Positions 23,633 through 35,704 of a stretch of 64,000 nucleotides of DNA are shown here, one piece after another. This DNA comes from Chloranthus sessilifolius (Eukaryota; Streptophyta; Magnoliopsida; Chloranthales; Chloranthaceae): the NCBI GenBank assembly GCA_021018995.1, contig CM037587.1, forward strand, positions 16,493,366 to 16,557,365. Direction: 5' to 3'. A program made the translations under genes and the position numbers. How positions within the stretch are numbered: the first letter of the stretch is position 1; every line of letters starts with the position of its first letter. The notes beneath the pieces are model-generated. The model was not told the DNA's origin and ran no database searches. It saw only the letters and a list, made by a program, of their open reading frames with translations.

Positions 23633-25777
23633 TGTTAATCACTGAATTATGCCACTTTTCACCTCCTAACCTAGCCCTTACTAGACCTTAGAGCTATTTA
23701 ATAATTTCTCTCTGAGTATGTTTTTGTAGTAGCAATAAACTGCAGCTTAGTGCAGCAATCCATCTAATGAATGCCAAGAAGAGAGAAATGAGAGTCAAGC
23801 CTTGAAGCTGATGGAAAGGCAGTGACTGAACCATGGTGGTCCACACTATAGGGGCTATTTAGGATGCCTTGGACCACTAGAAGTCCTGCAGAGAGAGAAA
23901 AGTGGGACCCAAGCACACTGGAGTGTTGCAGCAGACTTTGCATAATAGCAGAGCATCAGAAGTCTCAGCTCGAGTAGTTCTCCAGTAGATACAACTTTAG
24001 CATATTAATGTCGAGCAGTTCTTGAGCACATCAGGCATGCATCAAATCAACATCTCGAGATGCCTCGAGCAGATAGTCCTTCAGATCTTCACTGTCGAGC
24101 AATTCTCGAGTAGTCTCGAGTGGTTCCTGCCTTCAATAATCACATGTCAAGCAGTTGAGGACTACTACCTTTTAGCCTCTCGAGCTTGTTGAGAAGTTAC
24201 ACCTTCAGAAGTTTCAGCTCGAGCAGATCTCGAGTAGATCACAACAAAAGCATTTAAGTTGTCGAGCAGTCGAGTGGATGTAGAACTCTAACCTATCGAC
24301 CAGAAGCTATCCACCCGAGCTGTATACAAAAGCATCTAACCTCTCAAGTAGTTAAAGATAGAAGTAATACAGCCTGCGACAATAGCTCGAAAAGATCTAA
24401 ACCTTCAGCAGCCAACCTCACAAGCTATCTCCTGCAACATTTAACCTATCGAGCTCCTCTCGAGTTACACATTCTGAAGCTCCATCCACTCGAGCTACCT
24501 TTAGAACTTCTCGAGTTCTTCACACAGAGGACTCCAACCTGTCGAAGCTCGGGTTCCAACATTCATTTCATACCTCAGGGGTATTTTTGGAACCTCCACA
24601 TCACATGGCATACCTTTTCAAGTGTGCTGTGCCTTTCCCTACAACTCGGGGCAATGCTTGGCTGAGAATAAGCCACATCAGTAGATCCCAACTAATTTGA
24701 TTCTCCTCTTCTCTGATTGGCCAAGGCAAAAAGCTACTTTAGGGAATGTATAAAAGCCATGAAAGCAGGCAGAAAAAGTACCTGATGCAAGGGAGCCTTC
24801 AGGACATTCTTTGCCTTAGTTCATTTTTAAGGTTAGGTCATCTTTTTGTTTTCTTCTTTCCTCAGCTCAGCATGTCTGGCTAAGTCTCTATAGTAGTTAG
24901 GGTTGATTCAAGCTGTAAATGGGCTATGTGAGAGCATTGTAAAGGCTCTGGAGTCTTGTAGAGACTACAAGCTCGAGGGCTAAACATTGTAGGTTTCTTT
25001 CATGCAATGATTAGCTGAGTTTACTGTTCCATTAAATCTATAAGTTCTTATATTTTGTATTTAGATCTTTATAGATTTTTTGCACCTATGGTTGCATAAG
25101 CTTGTAGCCTTGCAAATACAGTGGTTGCAGTGGTTTTCCTGTTCTAGCTTTTAACCCCCATGACTGGAGTATATCCATGGGATATCCTGTGACCATTCAA
25201 GTGGACAAGATATAGCCCTAGGACTAGTCCATATCTCAGGGTTGGGTTGGATTCTTCTTCCTTGCATTTGAGCTTGAAGCCAAATGAAGGACTACTGCAG
25301 ATCCAGCTCTTACTCTGTTTTGCCATGTCTTTTTCAGTAAAAATCAATCCCTAGCTACTTACTTCTCACCCATTTTCTGTTTATTTTACCAACCCATTTC
25401 CATCCCTTTGTAAACCCCCTTTCTTTTATTGCTATTTTTACTTTTATTTATGTTTTTAGTTTAGTGACACCCAAAAAACCCCCTCTCTTTACCTTTGCTT
25501 CCCTAGTTTAGGATAGTTTAGGTTAGAGCTGCCAGATTTATAGCAAATCTGGAGATTTACTATAGTTTTTAGATAAAAAATCCCTGTGGGACAACCTTTA
25601 CTTATCAAAACTTGCTACAATAGTCCTGGATCATGCAGGACTGTGGTTGTTTTGTGTTGTGTGTTTTGATTTCAAATTTTTTTATTCCCCTTTTAGATAT
25701 GTTTTTACCATTCTTTACTTATGTCGTATTTTAACCATTTTTCTATAATAAAGAACAACACAAATAATAAACTAACA
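23633..25777 (+). repeat. 3' LTR of element A
   Basis: It starts TGTTAATCACTG after the PPT and ends AATAAACTAACA. TATAAAA lies at 24749-24755. The TCGAG words are better kept here than in the 5' copy, for example TCTCGAGATGCCTCGAGCAG near 24055. The conserved hairpin lies at 25182-25213, with one arm mutated (ACAAGATAT). Confidence 0.9.
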
Positions 25778-26640
25778 CAGAGCATGCTGTGGTTTCCTCT
25801 ATGGGAACACCTTCGACAGAGGCTTCAGTAGTCTCTGTTCCAGACCTTGCTGGATCTACTACTAGGGCTGCCAGCACCACCATACCCATATCGTCATTTG
25901 CCCAACCCATATCTTTTACACCTCCCCCACCACCATCTGATGAGCCCTACATGGAGGAGGGTTTGGACGCAGCCCCACCTGAGGCCCCGACTATGGAGCA
26001 TGCTGGCCCGACTCCCCCATCATCATCAAGAGATCCAGTGGCCAGCATGGCTCCGGAGCCCATGGATACTGAGGGGTTCAACTTCTCTTCCCTAGTCATA
26101 GAGGGGAATGTACCAGAGTTGCCCACTGATGGGACCTCTTTAGCTTTGGTTGTGTGAAGCGAGGGTTCACATGACCTCATTGTGTCCAAGCCTTCGACCT
26201 GGGCAACCTACTCAATCATGGGTCATTGTAAATGACGCTTTCGTTCATGCTTTGGGCGTGTATACCGATGCCCTTGAGGAGGAACTTAATCGATCTAATG
26301 CCGCCTTGGCGGCCGAATGATCAATGACAATTTCTCTTAAGCATAATTGGTTTACACTGAAAGAATATTATGAGGCGATGAAGCTTCGATGGAATTATGA
26401 GAGGTATTGCCGTGAAGCGGATGCCAAATCTCATGCGACAGCTGTCAAAGAACATGCGGAGGCACATGCACAGTGGGATAAAGAATGAATGACATGCATA
26501 ACCGATTGTCTCCCATTGTCCTTGACGCCGATGACGCTGATTTGGGTGGAGCACCTCCTTACTCTCTTGGGAAGGGAGTCGCTCTACCTCCGCCTCCTCC
26601 TCCTCCTCCTTCATCTTCCCGGAAGCGTAAGGGATGTTAG
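25778..26640 (+). pseudogene. Third ORF of element B, 3' half
   Basis: It continues the ORF broken at 10146. The first open stretch (to 26157) is a Pro/Ser/Thr-rich linker (SFTPPPPPSDEPYMEE, PTPPSSS). After a frameshift a coiled-coil region follows: GVYTDALEEELNRSNAALAAE near 26260-26315 (broken by a stop just after), then a KLRWNYERYCREAD-type helix. The end is Pro-rich and basic, with SSSRKRKGC just before TAG at 26638-26640. The order linker, coiled coil, basic tail is that of the third ORFs in A, C and E. No membrane segment was seen. Confidence 0.6.
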
Positions 26641-26720
26641 GCGGCCATCATTGGTGCTTGTGTTGAGTTGATACATCTTTTTCTAGTTTCCCTCTAACTG
26701 TTTTTCAAGTTTACTATTTT

Positions 26721-26761
26721 GTGCAATGAGGGCATTGCACCATTCAGGCTTGGGGGAGTTG
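26721..26761 (+). other. Post-ORF hairpin and PPT-like tract (B)
   Basis: GTGCAATG and CATTGCAC pair perfectly over 8 bases around AGGG (26721-26740). AGGCTTGGGGGAGTTG follows at 26746. It lies 80 bases after the end of the third ORF. Confidence 0.55.
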
Positions 26762-28405
26762 TACTTATTGCGTAGTTTATGTTCTAAATTTTTGCATTTT
26801 ATATTTGACCACTGTTTAAATACACCCTCAACACCTTAATTGTATACAGTTTTTGAACCATAATTGTTTATTTTATCTTAGTTATCATACTGTAGTCACT
26901 GATGCATGTGAGTTCTATTTTGAAAATATTAATGTCATGTTAGGATTGTTGTTACTAATTCCAATGTAAACATTTAAGGATTGGTCTGAATTTCATGCTT
27001 AGAAATTTTTTGCACTTTTACCATGCTTAGGTCCAGAAATCAAAGGATTAGTTTAAATTTTGAATTTTAGGATCCTAGGAATGACTACACCTTATGAGCT
27101 TTAGATCTATTTTCCCATTTTTGATGAGTCTAAATAAACTCGGAGTATTTTGTTGAATTCGTGCTTATTTGTAAATCTCATACACTTTATCTTAGCTTGT
27201 TTACTTTGCTTTGCTTTGTATCATCGTACTAGAACACATTACACTCTAACTTGAAGTAAATAGGCATCGTTACCACCTTGTGAGGAAATGATAGAAGGTT
27301 GTCTTTGGCTCGCTTGTGCCTAAAATGCCCCACCTCATACAGATTTACCTTTTAGTACCCTTTTTGAGCTTGATTGAAAATTTTGCCTTTATATGTTTCT
27401 TGATAAGTCATATTAACCATACCCCGACACCATTTCTGAAAATTCAAGCCTTACCCTTCAATATCTGAGAAATTGGGAAAGAGGGATGAGAGTAAGAGAG
27501 TAAGTGAAATGGCATGGTAGTGGTGTTTGCGGGGAGCATATGACGGAAAATCATTTGTGAAAAGGGAAAGAGAAAAAGAGAAACAAAGAAAAATGAAAAA
27601 AAAAGAGAAAAATTGTGAAAAAGGTAGAAAAATGAAGAAAAAAAAAAGTGAGGTGACTTCAAAAAGAAAAGGAGTAGAAAGAGGAGAAAGTGGAGAAGAA
27701 AAAAAAGAAAGAAAATTTGAGAAGATTGAAAAAGGAAGAGTAGAAAATCAGAAAAAATAATCAAAGTACTTTCTCTTCTAGTTTCACAGAGAAATTTGAG
27801 CCCGAATTTCCCCTTCTTTCTTAAAACCATTACCCGAGCCCCGTTACAACCAAGAAAAAGACCTCTTGATCCAATCTCGATTGGTAAATGCCTTGTAGGG
27901 ACTGATAGTGCAATGTCTATGGTGCTTGGTATGAAGTGCTTAGGATACAAGCATTCTTTACGATGAGATTTCTTTTTAATTCTTTGATGCACCATATTTC
28001 TTGTATCGTGTGAGACTTTTTGATTTGCATGTAATTCCTCCTCACATGTGTGTGAAAAAGTAAACCATTCATCGGATCGAGTTTGTTTTGAGTGTATACC
28101 TAAGGTGAGGATTGAGTTGAGACTTGGGATTCGATGATTCCTTGTTTGGGCTAATCTCGTGATAGAAAAATTTGAGCATTTGTGGATGCACACATGACAC
28201 TCTGAGCATGAATGAGAGATTTATCTAAGGATCGGAGCATTGGGTTGGTGTGAATAAGCAACAATAAAATCAACATGGCATCGGTATTTGAGAATGAAAA
28301 CTTGCATGTTGAACCGACTACTGGTTTTTGATTTTCAAATGTATATACATTATGAAAACCGATTTTAGAAAACTCATTTTGCCGATGGTTTCAAAAATGT
28401 TTTTG
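26762..28405 (+). other. Non-coding 3' region of element B, with purine tract
   Basis: No gene was seen. 27543-27770 is an almost pure A/G run with GAAAAAGAGAAA repeats, matching in position the shorter A-rich runs of A and E. Long open frames on either strand here are caused by this composition. Confidence 0.55.
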
Positions 28406-28535
28406 GAAGTTTGTGGGTGTCTTCACCATAAACCCTTACGAGACACAACTCATCCATTAGGGATCACCTTGGGGTTTAAAGGCTTGTTGCATATGCTAAA
28501 TGCAATCGTGCTCCCTATGAAAGTAGCTTTTATTT
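28406..28535 (+). other. Conserved non-coding block before the PPT (B)
   Basis: It carries the same ordered boxes as 23439-23569, with changes: GAAGTTTGTGGGTGTCTTC, CATTAGGGATCACC, GGGGTTTAAAGGC, GCATATGCTAAATGCAAT and CGTGCTCCCTATGAAAGT. Confidence 0.55.
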
Positions 28536-28602
28536 TATAGACTAGCTTGTACATTATTAGGTTACCTTTAGTTTTGCTTTTGGGTTATGTTTTTAATGTT
28601 GC

Positions 28603-28640
28603 CTTTGCTCAAGGACTAGCATAGTTGAGGTTTGGGGGTG
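28603..28640 (+). other. PPT of element B with adjacent hairpin
   Basis: CTTTGCT and AGCATAG pair with one mismatch around CAAGGACT. The PPT AGGTTTGGGGGTG at 28628-28640 is identical to that of element A and touches TGATCGGTC of the LTR. Confidence 0.65.
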
Positions 28641-30102
28641 TGATCGGTCTCCAAATTAATATAATTTATATCCAAATCTTGGCCTTGTTAGCCCTCACTT
28701 AACTACTAATGCATGCTTTTAGTTCGTATTTGTTGCAATAGGTTCAAAGGTCAGATTAACGTAAAATTGGTTAAAACAAAAAAGTTAGAAGAACCCAAAG
28801 CATTGGCAAGCAACTCAAGGGAAATCAGTGAAGAAACGCATAGAAAGGTCATTTCGACCGATCGAGATGGAAATCTTGACCGGCTGAGATCGCTCAGCAG
28901 AAAACTGCCCGGGAGAGAAAAGAGAGAAGAAAGAAGAACCAAAGTGGACCAGTCGAGTTCATCTCGATCGGTCGAGACAGAACAAATATTTGTATATCTC
29001 TTTTATATATAATTCCGACCGGTTGAGTCTGAAATAAAAAAAAAGAAGAAGACTGAAGCTTTGGACCGGTCAAGCTCAATTCGACTGGTCGAGAATTAAG
29101 TTTCTACATAGCGGGGGGGGGGAGGGGGGGAGCTGAAGCTGACCTGAAGGTCGACCGGTCGAGATATTGTTTTCACGCAAAAATCCAGCTCTTCTAGCTG
29201 GATTTCTTCTGGCTACCGAGATCCTCTCCAGATTCTTCTTTGTAAACCTAATTTCTTGGGATTTCTTGAGTAACTTGTCATGTATAATTGTTTTAGGGCC
29301 TTATACATCTATAAATAAGGACCCTAGTTGGGTTTAGGTAATCCTTTTGGCATAACTTTTCTAGAGAGTTTTGGTGTTAGAGTTCGTAGGTTTAGGATTA
29401 GTTTTAAATTCTGGAAGAGATTGAGATTGGTTGTAATCATTGATAGAAGATCGATTCAACAATGAAAAAGATCCTTCGATCGATGCGAGGCTAAATGATT
29501 CTAGGCTGGGATCTCTTGTAAATTTCATATAAGTATTTAATAAAATTCTATTTCTTTTACTATTTTGAATTCTGTTTATGGTATAATTGCATGTTTGAAG
29601 TTCCAAGAATAATCGAGAACGAGCGACTGTAAAGGTTTAATTCTAGTGGCCTTGTAGGGATTGGGGTTGGATTAGATAGGATATTCACCGATGGACTAGG
29701 CCTTGTAGGGTAGTTTTTGTTGGTTACGTGCAATGATACTTTGATTTTTAGATCGCTAGTGATTAGACAGATCATATCCAAGGACTGGTCTGTGACAATG
29801 AATAGGATTTAATTCTTATACGAAGTGATTGAGCTTGTAGCCTAGAGTGGGGGTACCTGGGATTCAAAATAGGAAGGAAATAGGAGATTATTATTTATGA
29901 GTCTGAGATCCAAGAGAGATCCCAGGCAACCTTCTCATATCTTAATCCAAAACTGATATAGGTTTTCTTTTTATTTTTAATTTAGGAAACTTAATGTTAT
30001 ACAACTATTAGAATAAGACAGAGGTTAGACTAGATAAACGACAAATCCCTGTGGTTTGACACCCTTGTACTCGCCCTAGTACTTCGAACCTGTTCACTTG
30101 CA
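28641..30102 (+). repeat. LTR of element B
   Basis: It starts TGATCGGTCTCC after the PPT. TATAAATA lies at 29310-29317, and GAGCTTGTAGCC and CCCTGTGG near the end are boxes shared with other Athila-type LTRs. The end is placed at TTCACTTGCA (30102), but any point up to about 30131 is possible. A G-run near 29112-29129 is low-complexity. The LTR is followed by a PBS-like site, so it may also have acted as a 5' LTR. Confidence 0.6.
28849..29165 (+). repeat. CGACCGGTCGAG word cluster in the element B LTR
   Basis: Copies include TTTCGACCGATCGAGAT, CTCGATCGGTCGAGAC, TTCCGACCGGTTGAG, TTCGACTGGTCGAGAA and GGTCGACCGGTCGAGAT. The ideal word is a palindrome. The cluster ends about 145 bases before the TATA box. 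The same word stands before the third ORF of B at 8795-8880. Confidence 0.6.
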
Positions 30103-30137
30103 AGGTTTAATTTAAAATGGTTAGAGGTTTGATGTTG

Positions 30138-30154
30138 TGGTACTGTTGCTGGTT
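30138..30154 (+). other. PBS-like site after the element B LTR
   Basis: TGGTACTGTTGCTGGTT agrees with the tRNA-Asp primer site TGGCGCCGTTGCCGGGG at 11 of 17 positions, most differences being C to T or G to A/T. It lies 35 bases after the assumed LTR end, farther than the six bases in A and C. Confidence 0.4.
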
Positions 30155-31719
30155 GGGCTTCTACGACAACTTTGATTGTGAGATCTATAGAAACCTGAAC
30201 CCGGGGGTCCGGGGTAATCTTAGTTATAATTTTGATTTTATGTTTGTCTTGTGGTGAGATTTAGGGATCTAGCGATATATCGATTTGGATATTAATTGGA
30301 GTTTCAGGGTTTGTATTTAAGTCTTGTTTTAATTTAAGAGTAAGAGGATTGATAGAGTCATGGATTGGTTTATTGATAGGTTCAGTGGTTGATTATGGAG
30401 TGAGTGAAATGAATGGTTTGGAGGTATGTTCGATAATAGATTCAGGTTTAAGGATTAGATTTGAAGTTGGTGAGGAGATAATTTCGGTAGTGAGTTCAGA
30501 TTCTGAAATGGGTGTGGAGATTGGTTCAAGAGTTGGTTCTAAGATTGGTGGGGCAATGTGTTCAATAATGAGTTCATGTTTTAAAGTAGGTGTAGAGATT
30601 AGTTAGTTCTGAGATTATTAGGACAATGTGTTTGATAATGTGTTCAGGTCTGGGGATTAATTTCGAAGTTGGTTAGGAAGTGAGAGGGCTAGTGATTCCG
30701 GGGATAGGTTTGGTTATGGGTTTAGGTTCAAAGTTTAGTTTTGAGATTAATGGGATGACTGGTTTGGGTATAAATGATATTATGATATGTTGATGGATTG
30801 GTTCGGGAATTGCTTATGAAATCGGTAGGTGAGTTTGTTCAGGGATTGATTGTGAAATTGGTTTAGGTATTGGCCCAGGGAATGCGAGGATTGATTCATT
30901 TGTGGGTGAGTTATCAAACTTAAGGGTAGGTCGAGTTGGTTCGACGATAGGTTTATTGATTTTAAAGATCGGTTGGGTTAATTTTGGAATGAATGTGTTG
31001 ATTTTGGTGATGGGTTGAGTGGGAATACTTTTGGTGATAGGTTGGGTATGGAAGGTGATTTCTAGTTTAATGGTGTAGGTGACAAAATTAATCGATTGTG
31101 GGCGGAAAGCATGGATGTGATTTAGAGGATTTTCAATTTTATGGATTAGGCTAGCTGGGTGACCTGGGGCGAGAGTGAATGAGTGTATGGTATCGTATGC
31201 AAGTTGGGGGCTTGATTGAGAATGGTCAAGTGAGGTGGTGTTGGGTTGTCAGTTTTGATTCTGGTTAGGGTATGGATGTTGGTTTTGGTTAGGGTGTAGA
31301 TGTTGGTTTTGGCCAGGGATAGATGTTGGCTTTGGTGTTTGTTGGAGTATTGATTTTGATTTTGATTGTTCTGGATATATGGGTGAAAGTTTATTTTGTT
31401 TTGGTTTGTGTTGATTTGTTCAGGGATTAGGGTCTTCATGTTTGGGTCATTAAGAGAGGCTCCCTCATATGTTAGCATCAAGAGAGAAGATTCTCTATTC
31501 CTAATGTGTTGTTGTACGCGTGTGGCACACAGATGAAGACTAGAGAAGTCAGGGTTATCATTTAGAATAAGAGCGCTCTGAAAAGGCTCTCAGGTATTAT
31601 TGATCACGATATCTTTCGCGTCGCTCTCTTTTATTTGATTCCCTGTTTGGGTGGCGAGCTTTCTCCAACGACTAACGAAAGTCATGAAGTCTTCCTCGTC
31701 TTCCTTACTTTACCTATGC
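30155..31719 (+). other. GT-rich quasi-repetitive region, origin unclear
   Basis: From about 30340 to 31440 the plus strand is rich in G and T, with loosely repeated words such as GGTTCAGGGATTGATT and GATGTTGGTTTTGG. Cytosine is scarce on this strand. The minus strand can be read as an Asn/Gln/Pro/Thr-rich sequence (31146-31481), similar in style to the N-terminal Gag region of element D, but no family motif was found. The last 240 bases (31481-31719) show nothing recognisable and end at the truncated start of element E. Confidence 0.35.
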
Positions 31720-31732
31720 AGATAGTGGAACC

Positions 31733-33963
31733 ATGGCCTATTTGGATAAGGCTGAGTTGAAACCTCTGATGACCCCATTGCAAGAAACTGTGTACCCCAG
31801 GTTGGTGAAATTATTTTACCAAAATATTCAGGTGAAGGAGTCTGCTGACACATTAGAGCCAGTGATTTTAGTGTTGATTGATGGCTGGGAAATAGTGGTG
31901 GATGTCAGGGACAAAGGACTGGTAATGGGGATTCCATTCCAATATGATCCAGCTAAAGGTTTAGATGCCCCTGAGAGAGTATCTTTTAGAGATATGGCTC
32001 ATCCCTTTACCAAGGGGATAATGAGATCTGGGGAGTCCCAGATGAGGAGAGATCTAGACCCTAGTCTATTCTTCATGGACACCATTCTCAGAAAGAATGC
32101 TTTTGTGACTGGGCATAAGCAGGAGAGAACGACCCCTATAGTGGATGCCCTATATTTTTTCTCCAAGGGGTAGTTTTTGAATGTCCCTGAGTTGATTTTC
32201 AAAGGGATGGTGGACATTCATGAGAAGATTAAGAAGAAGCAGCTTGTGTTGGAGTTACCCTACAGCAGAATTATAACTGCTTTGTTGAACCAAGGGGGGT
32301 ATGTGTTAAAGGAGGGAGAGCTTGCTGCAGACTTGCCTCCCCTGGAATTTGGGAGGAAATTGTGGTCAACTAGCATGACTCTGATTGGTAAGAAGAAGAA
32401 ACAAACTGATAATACTTCAGCAGAAGCCACTGTGGCCACCTAAGTCTCTGCCAGCTCAGTTCCTGTGATTCCAACTGCCCCTTCTGCTGCATCAATAGCT
32501 GTCATAGACCCCACTGTGGTCACCACTTCGAGTTTGATGCCAACCACCATCACCTCCTCCATGCCCTCATCCTCCATACCCTTTACACCTACACCTTTAC
32601 CCCCTCAGTTCCACATCCACACCCTCCACAGCCACCACAACCATGCCTGTGTCAGCTCCTCTTACCTCTGACCTAAACCTACAACCATTATCCCTAGCCC
32701 ATCAATTCCAAGCCCAGAATTTACAATCCCTGACCCACCTTCCCCATTCACCTACATACCCTTTGAGATTGACCCAGTTCTCTCCACTGAGTTTGCCACA
32801 TCTCTCCCCCCTATCCATACCCAAGAATCGGAACACTTTACTATTGAGGGGTACTCTTCCCTAATTGACTCCATTGTGGATGATATTGGGCATGAGTATA
32901 ACCCCTTACCTGAGTCTCCACAGCCTGACCATTTCTTGCATACACCTACCTCCCCTTTTATTCCTATCTCACCTTCCCAATCTATTACCCATTCCTTACC
33001 TAACTCATTTGGTCAAATCATGTCCCTTCTCACATCTATCCAATCCCATCTCCACACCAACACTGAAAACCAAGTTGACATATAGACTTGCCTCCATTCC
33101 ATCCAATCCAATTTATTCCCATCTACCTCAACCACCCAACTCCTTATCCCACCACTAACCCAACAACTTTCATCATTACCCATACCTGATCCTATCCCTC
33201 CAATCTTACCCCAACTTTCCCCTATAGTGGTCACTGCAGTTGCTGCCATTCAAACTGAACCTGAACCTGTGGAACTACCCTTCCTTCTCCCTACCTACAC
33301 CTCTACTGCCACCCAAACAGACCTTGTTTCCACGTCTACCTCCACTCAAACAGACCCTGAGCCTGAGGAGATAATCCTTACTCCACCTACCTCCACCTCT
33401 ACCTTTACCCAAATTGAGCCCTTAGAGGAGGAGTTGCCAACCACCCTTCCACAACCATCATCTGTCCCATCATCCTCTACCACTGTTCTGGCATCCTCAA
33501 ACCCCAAGCCCCCATTTTCCACCCTTACCAGAGCCATGGCTGCCACCCCTACATCAGGAGGGATGTCATAAGAGGGATGGCTGAGCTTAATACCAGGGTA
33601 AAGCAGCCACTAGTAGCTGAGATTTCCCAGCTGCAGCTAGACCATAGGGTGGAAAAGAGGAAGTTGGAGCAAGTGGTAACACATGCCCTCAATTTATATC
33701 AAGTGGAGAAGCAAAAATCTGAGCAGTTGGTAAAACTTGTAGCCACTCTCCAAAGAACCATCTTAGTGATGCATCCACCTTCAGCAGCTGGAGTGTCCTT
33801 CAAAGAGCCCTCTCAATAGAGGAGCAACACCAAGCAACAGAAGCCAGCTGTCAAAAGGACAATGGCTGGTGCTGCCCAAGCTAACACTGTGAAGGAGTAC
33901 AAAAAATAAGCCGAAAAATATGGATGGGACCCAGATTTTGTATTAAGCTCAGATTCAGATTAG
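31733..33963 (+). pseudogene. Third ORF of element E, N terminus missing
   Basis: The open stretch from 31733 begins inside the core: YPRLVKLFYQNIQVKES, VLIDGWEIVVD, FMDTILRKNAFVTGHKQER and LPYSRIITALL, then FGRKLWSTSM near 32350. A Pro/Ser/Thr-rich linker follows (32450-33540), with four spaced repeats AIQTE, ATQTD, STQTD and FTQIE at about 33245-33415. A coiled coil (LEQVVTHALNLYQVEKQKSE near 33665-33725) leads to a Lys-rich part and YGWDPDFVLSSDSD at the end. Breaks are fewer than in A: a TAG at 32171, a TAA near 32442 and others. No membrane helix was seen. The true N terminus lies beyond the left junction. Confidence 0.7.
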
Positions 33964-34212
33964 GTTGTAGTATTGTCAGTTGTACTTAGAGTCTGTAATC
34001 ATTTTCTATTCTAGGTAGACTTTTATATTTCAGTCCCGTGTTCTTGTAACTTTTGTATGTTTTGTTTCCTGTTTTGTTTTGTACTGCTGTTCTTTTTAAT
34101 GCAATTTTCTTTTCTGTGCCACTTTGCAATTTCTTTCATTGTCTGCATTTGTTTTATTTTGTTTGTTTGCCATATTTTTTTCCCCTGCTACCCCTAATGT
34201 CTTATTCTTTGA

Positions 34213-34252
34213 AACAGTGAGGACACTGTTTAATTCAAGTTTAGGGGTATGG
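34213..34252 (+). other. Post-ORF hairpin and PPT-like tract (E)
   Basis: AACAGTG and CACTGTT pair perfectly over 7 bases around AGGA (34213-34230). CAAGTTTAGGGGTATGG follows at 34236. It lies 250 bases after the third ORF, as in A. Confidence 0.55.
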
Positions 34253-35704
34253 TAGGGTAGACATATGAAATAGTTAAGCTAGGTGCAGTAGTGCTTAGTA
34301 GGATCAAAACAATTAAAGCAAAGTTTCACCTAAACAATTTGAACAAGAGAGAATTGAAATAGTATAGTAGACTGTTTAAATGCTGAGATCTTTTAAATTC
34401 AACACTTCCATGAAGTAGGTCATCAAGAACTTTTTGTCATAATCAGTATATAGTGAACTAGTAAGGAAAGAAAAAAGTAAGAACATGCCCTATGAGTTCA
34501 GAGGAAGACCATACCCAGTGAGAATTGGGCCTATAAAAATATTCCTTGAAGAGTGTTTTGGCAAGTTTTTTTTTTTCTGCTCTAAATGACTGATTGAACC
34601 TAGTTTTTTTCACTAGAAGTTGTGCACTCCAAGTTGAAACAGCTTGACAGAACTCATGACACTGAAGAGATGATGTAAGGCCATCTTTTAGGCAGTTTGA
34701 GCCTAAAAATCCCTACCTTTGAACTGCCCTTGATACACACCATTTGAACCTTAAAAAAATCCAAGCCTTTTTTGGAAAAAACTAGAGAATTTGAACCCAA
34801 AACCTCAGTGACCTGATTTAGCCTGACCATCACTTTGAGATTTTAGAAGGTAAAGGAGAAGAAGTTGAAGAATGTGGAGCTGATTTAACATTTGGTGGAA
34901 GAAGAAGAAAGAACATTTGATGACAGCTGTGTGTCAGTTGTGTAGCCGTGACATTCCAGCCCATATAAAAAAAAAATGATGAGAAAAATACAAAGAAAAG
35001 CATACAAAAAGAGAAAGAGAAGTCAAAGAGAAACTTCATTAAAAAATTTGAAAGGAAGAGAAGAAGCTAGCCACTTTGGCTCTGAAAATTTAAATAGAAG
35101 ATGGAGTTGTACTGAAATAAAGAAGGTGAAGTCATGAATCACCTCCTCACCTTGCTGATTTATCAATTTTTGAATCCTTTTCATACCCTTTTATTCTTTT
35201 TAACCTTAACCATAAGCCACATTACAGCCCTACAAAAGACCTTACTGATCTGAAATAGATTGAGCTGTCATGTGGAGATAAGGAGCTATTTGATCTATGG
35301 TGAAAAGAGCTAGAAGATGTCAGGATTAAGGAGCCATGCCTATGCTCATGCTTGTAGTCCTATTTGAGGGTTGTAACTGCTCTTGAGCTAAAAGAAAGTT
35401 GAACACCTTTAAACTCAGTTTTGAGAGTATGCCTTTGTGAGAATTGGGTTTGAGATTAGATTTACTGGGGCATTGCTTGAACTATTGGTAAACTATTGGT
35501 AAACTGTATACTGATTTGCACATACTATGCTCTTGATGTCTGCAGGATGGTTGTGATGAATATACAGGAGGATTTAGGCATTAAATTGTTTACTTGCATT
35601 GTTTTAAAACTTCTTAATTTGAAAGAGCAAGATGTGGAATGAAGATCAAATTGTTGAGATCTAACTCATCACTATGTGCACTTGGTTTAATTGTTGTTCA
35701 TAAG
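34253..35704 (+). other. Non-coding 3' region of element E
   Basis: It matches the same region of A over most of its length (GAAGAGTGTTTTGGCAAG, TTTCACTAGAAGTTGTGCA) and has the A-rich run at 34965-35050. No ORF was seen. Confidence 0.6.

Larger units (their letters stand above)
10147..25777 (+). mobile_element. Athila-type element A, both LTRs present
   Basis: The element has two LTRs in the same orientation, a tRNA-Asp-like primer site, gag, pol, a third ORF and a polypurine tract, and is about 15.6 kb long. It splits the third ORF of element B. By eye the LTRs differ at about one base in ten, so it is old. The flanks are TCGAG (10142-10146) and CAGAG (25778-25782), a poor match for a 5-base target duplication. 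All three genes are broken. Gag, DLGAS protease, reverse transcriptase and integrase motifs are those of the Athila lineage. Confidence 0.9.
8789..30102 (+). mobile_element. Athila-type element B, 3' part, interrupted by element A
   Basis: Element B is visible as 8789-10146 and 25778-30102; 10147-25777 is a later insertion (element A). It provides a promoter-like region, a third ORF broken in two, a hairpin with PPT-like tract, a purine-rich 3' region, a true PPT at 28628-28640 and an LTR starting at 28641. Its gag and pol, if still present, lie before the window. The Del-type element ends at its left edge and probably inserted into it. The same palindromic word occurs near 8800-8870 and in the LTR, which supports one element. 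Confidence 0.6.

Noticed and set aside
10142..25782. Target site duplication of element A
   Set aside because: TCGAG and CAGAG agree at only three of five positions, which is too weak to claim.
27444..28193. 249-codon open frame on the minus strand, Phe/Leu/Ser-rich
   Set aside because: It is antisense to the purine-rich tract of element B; its composition alone explains the lack of stops and it has no family motif.
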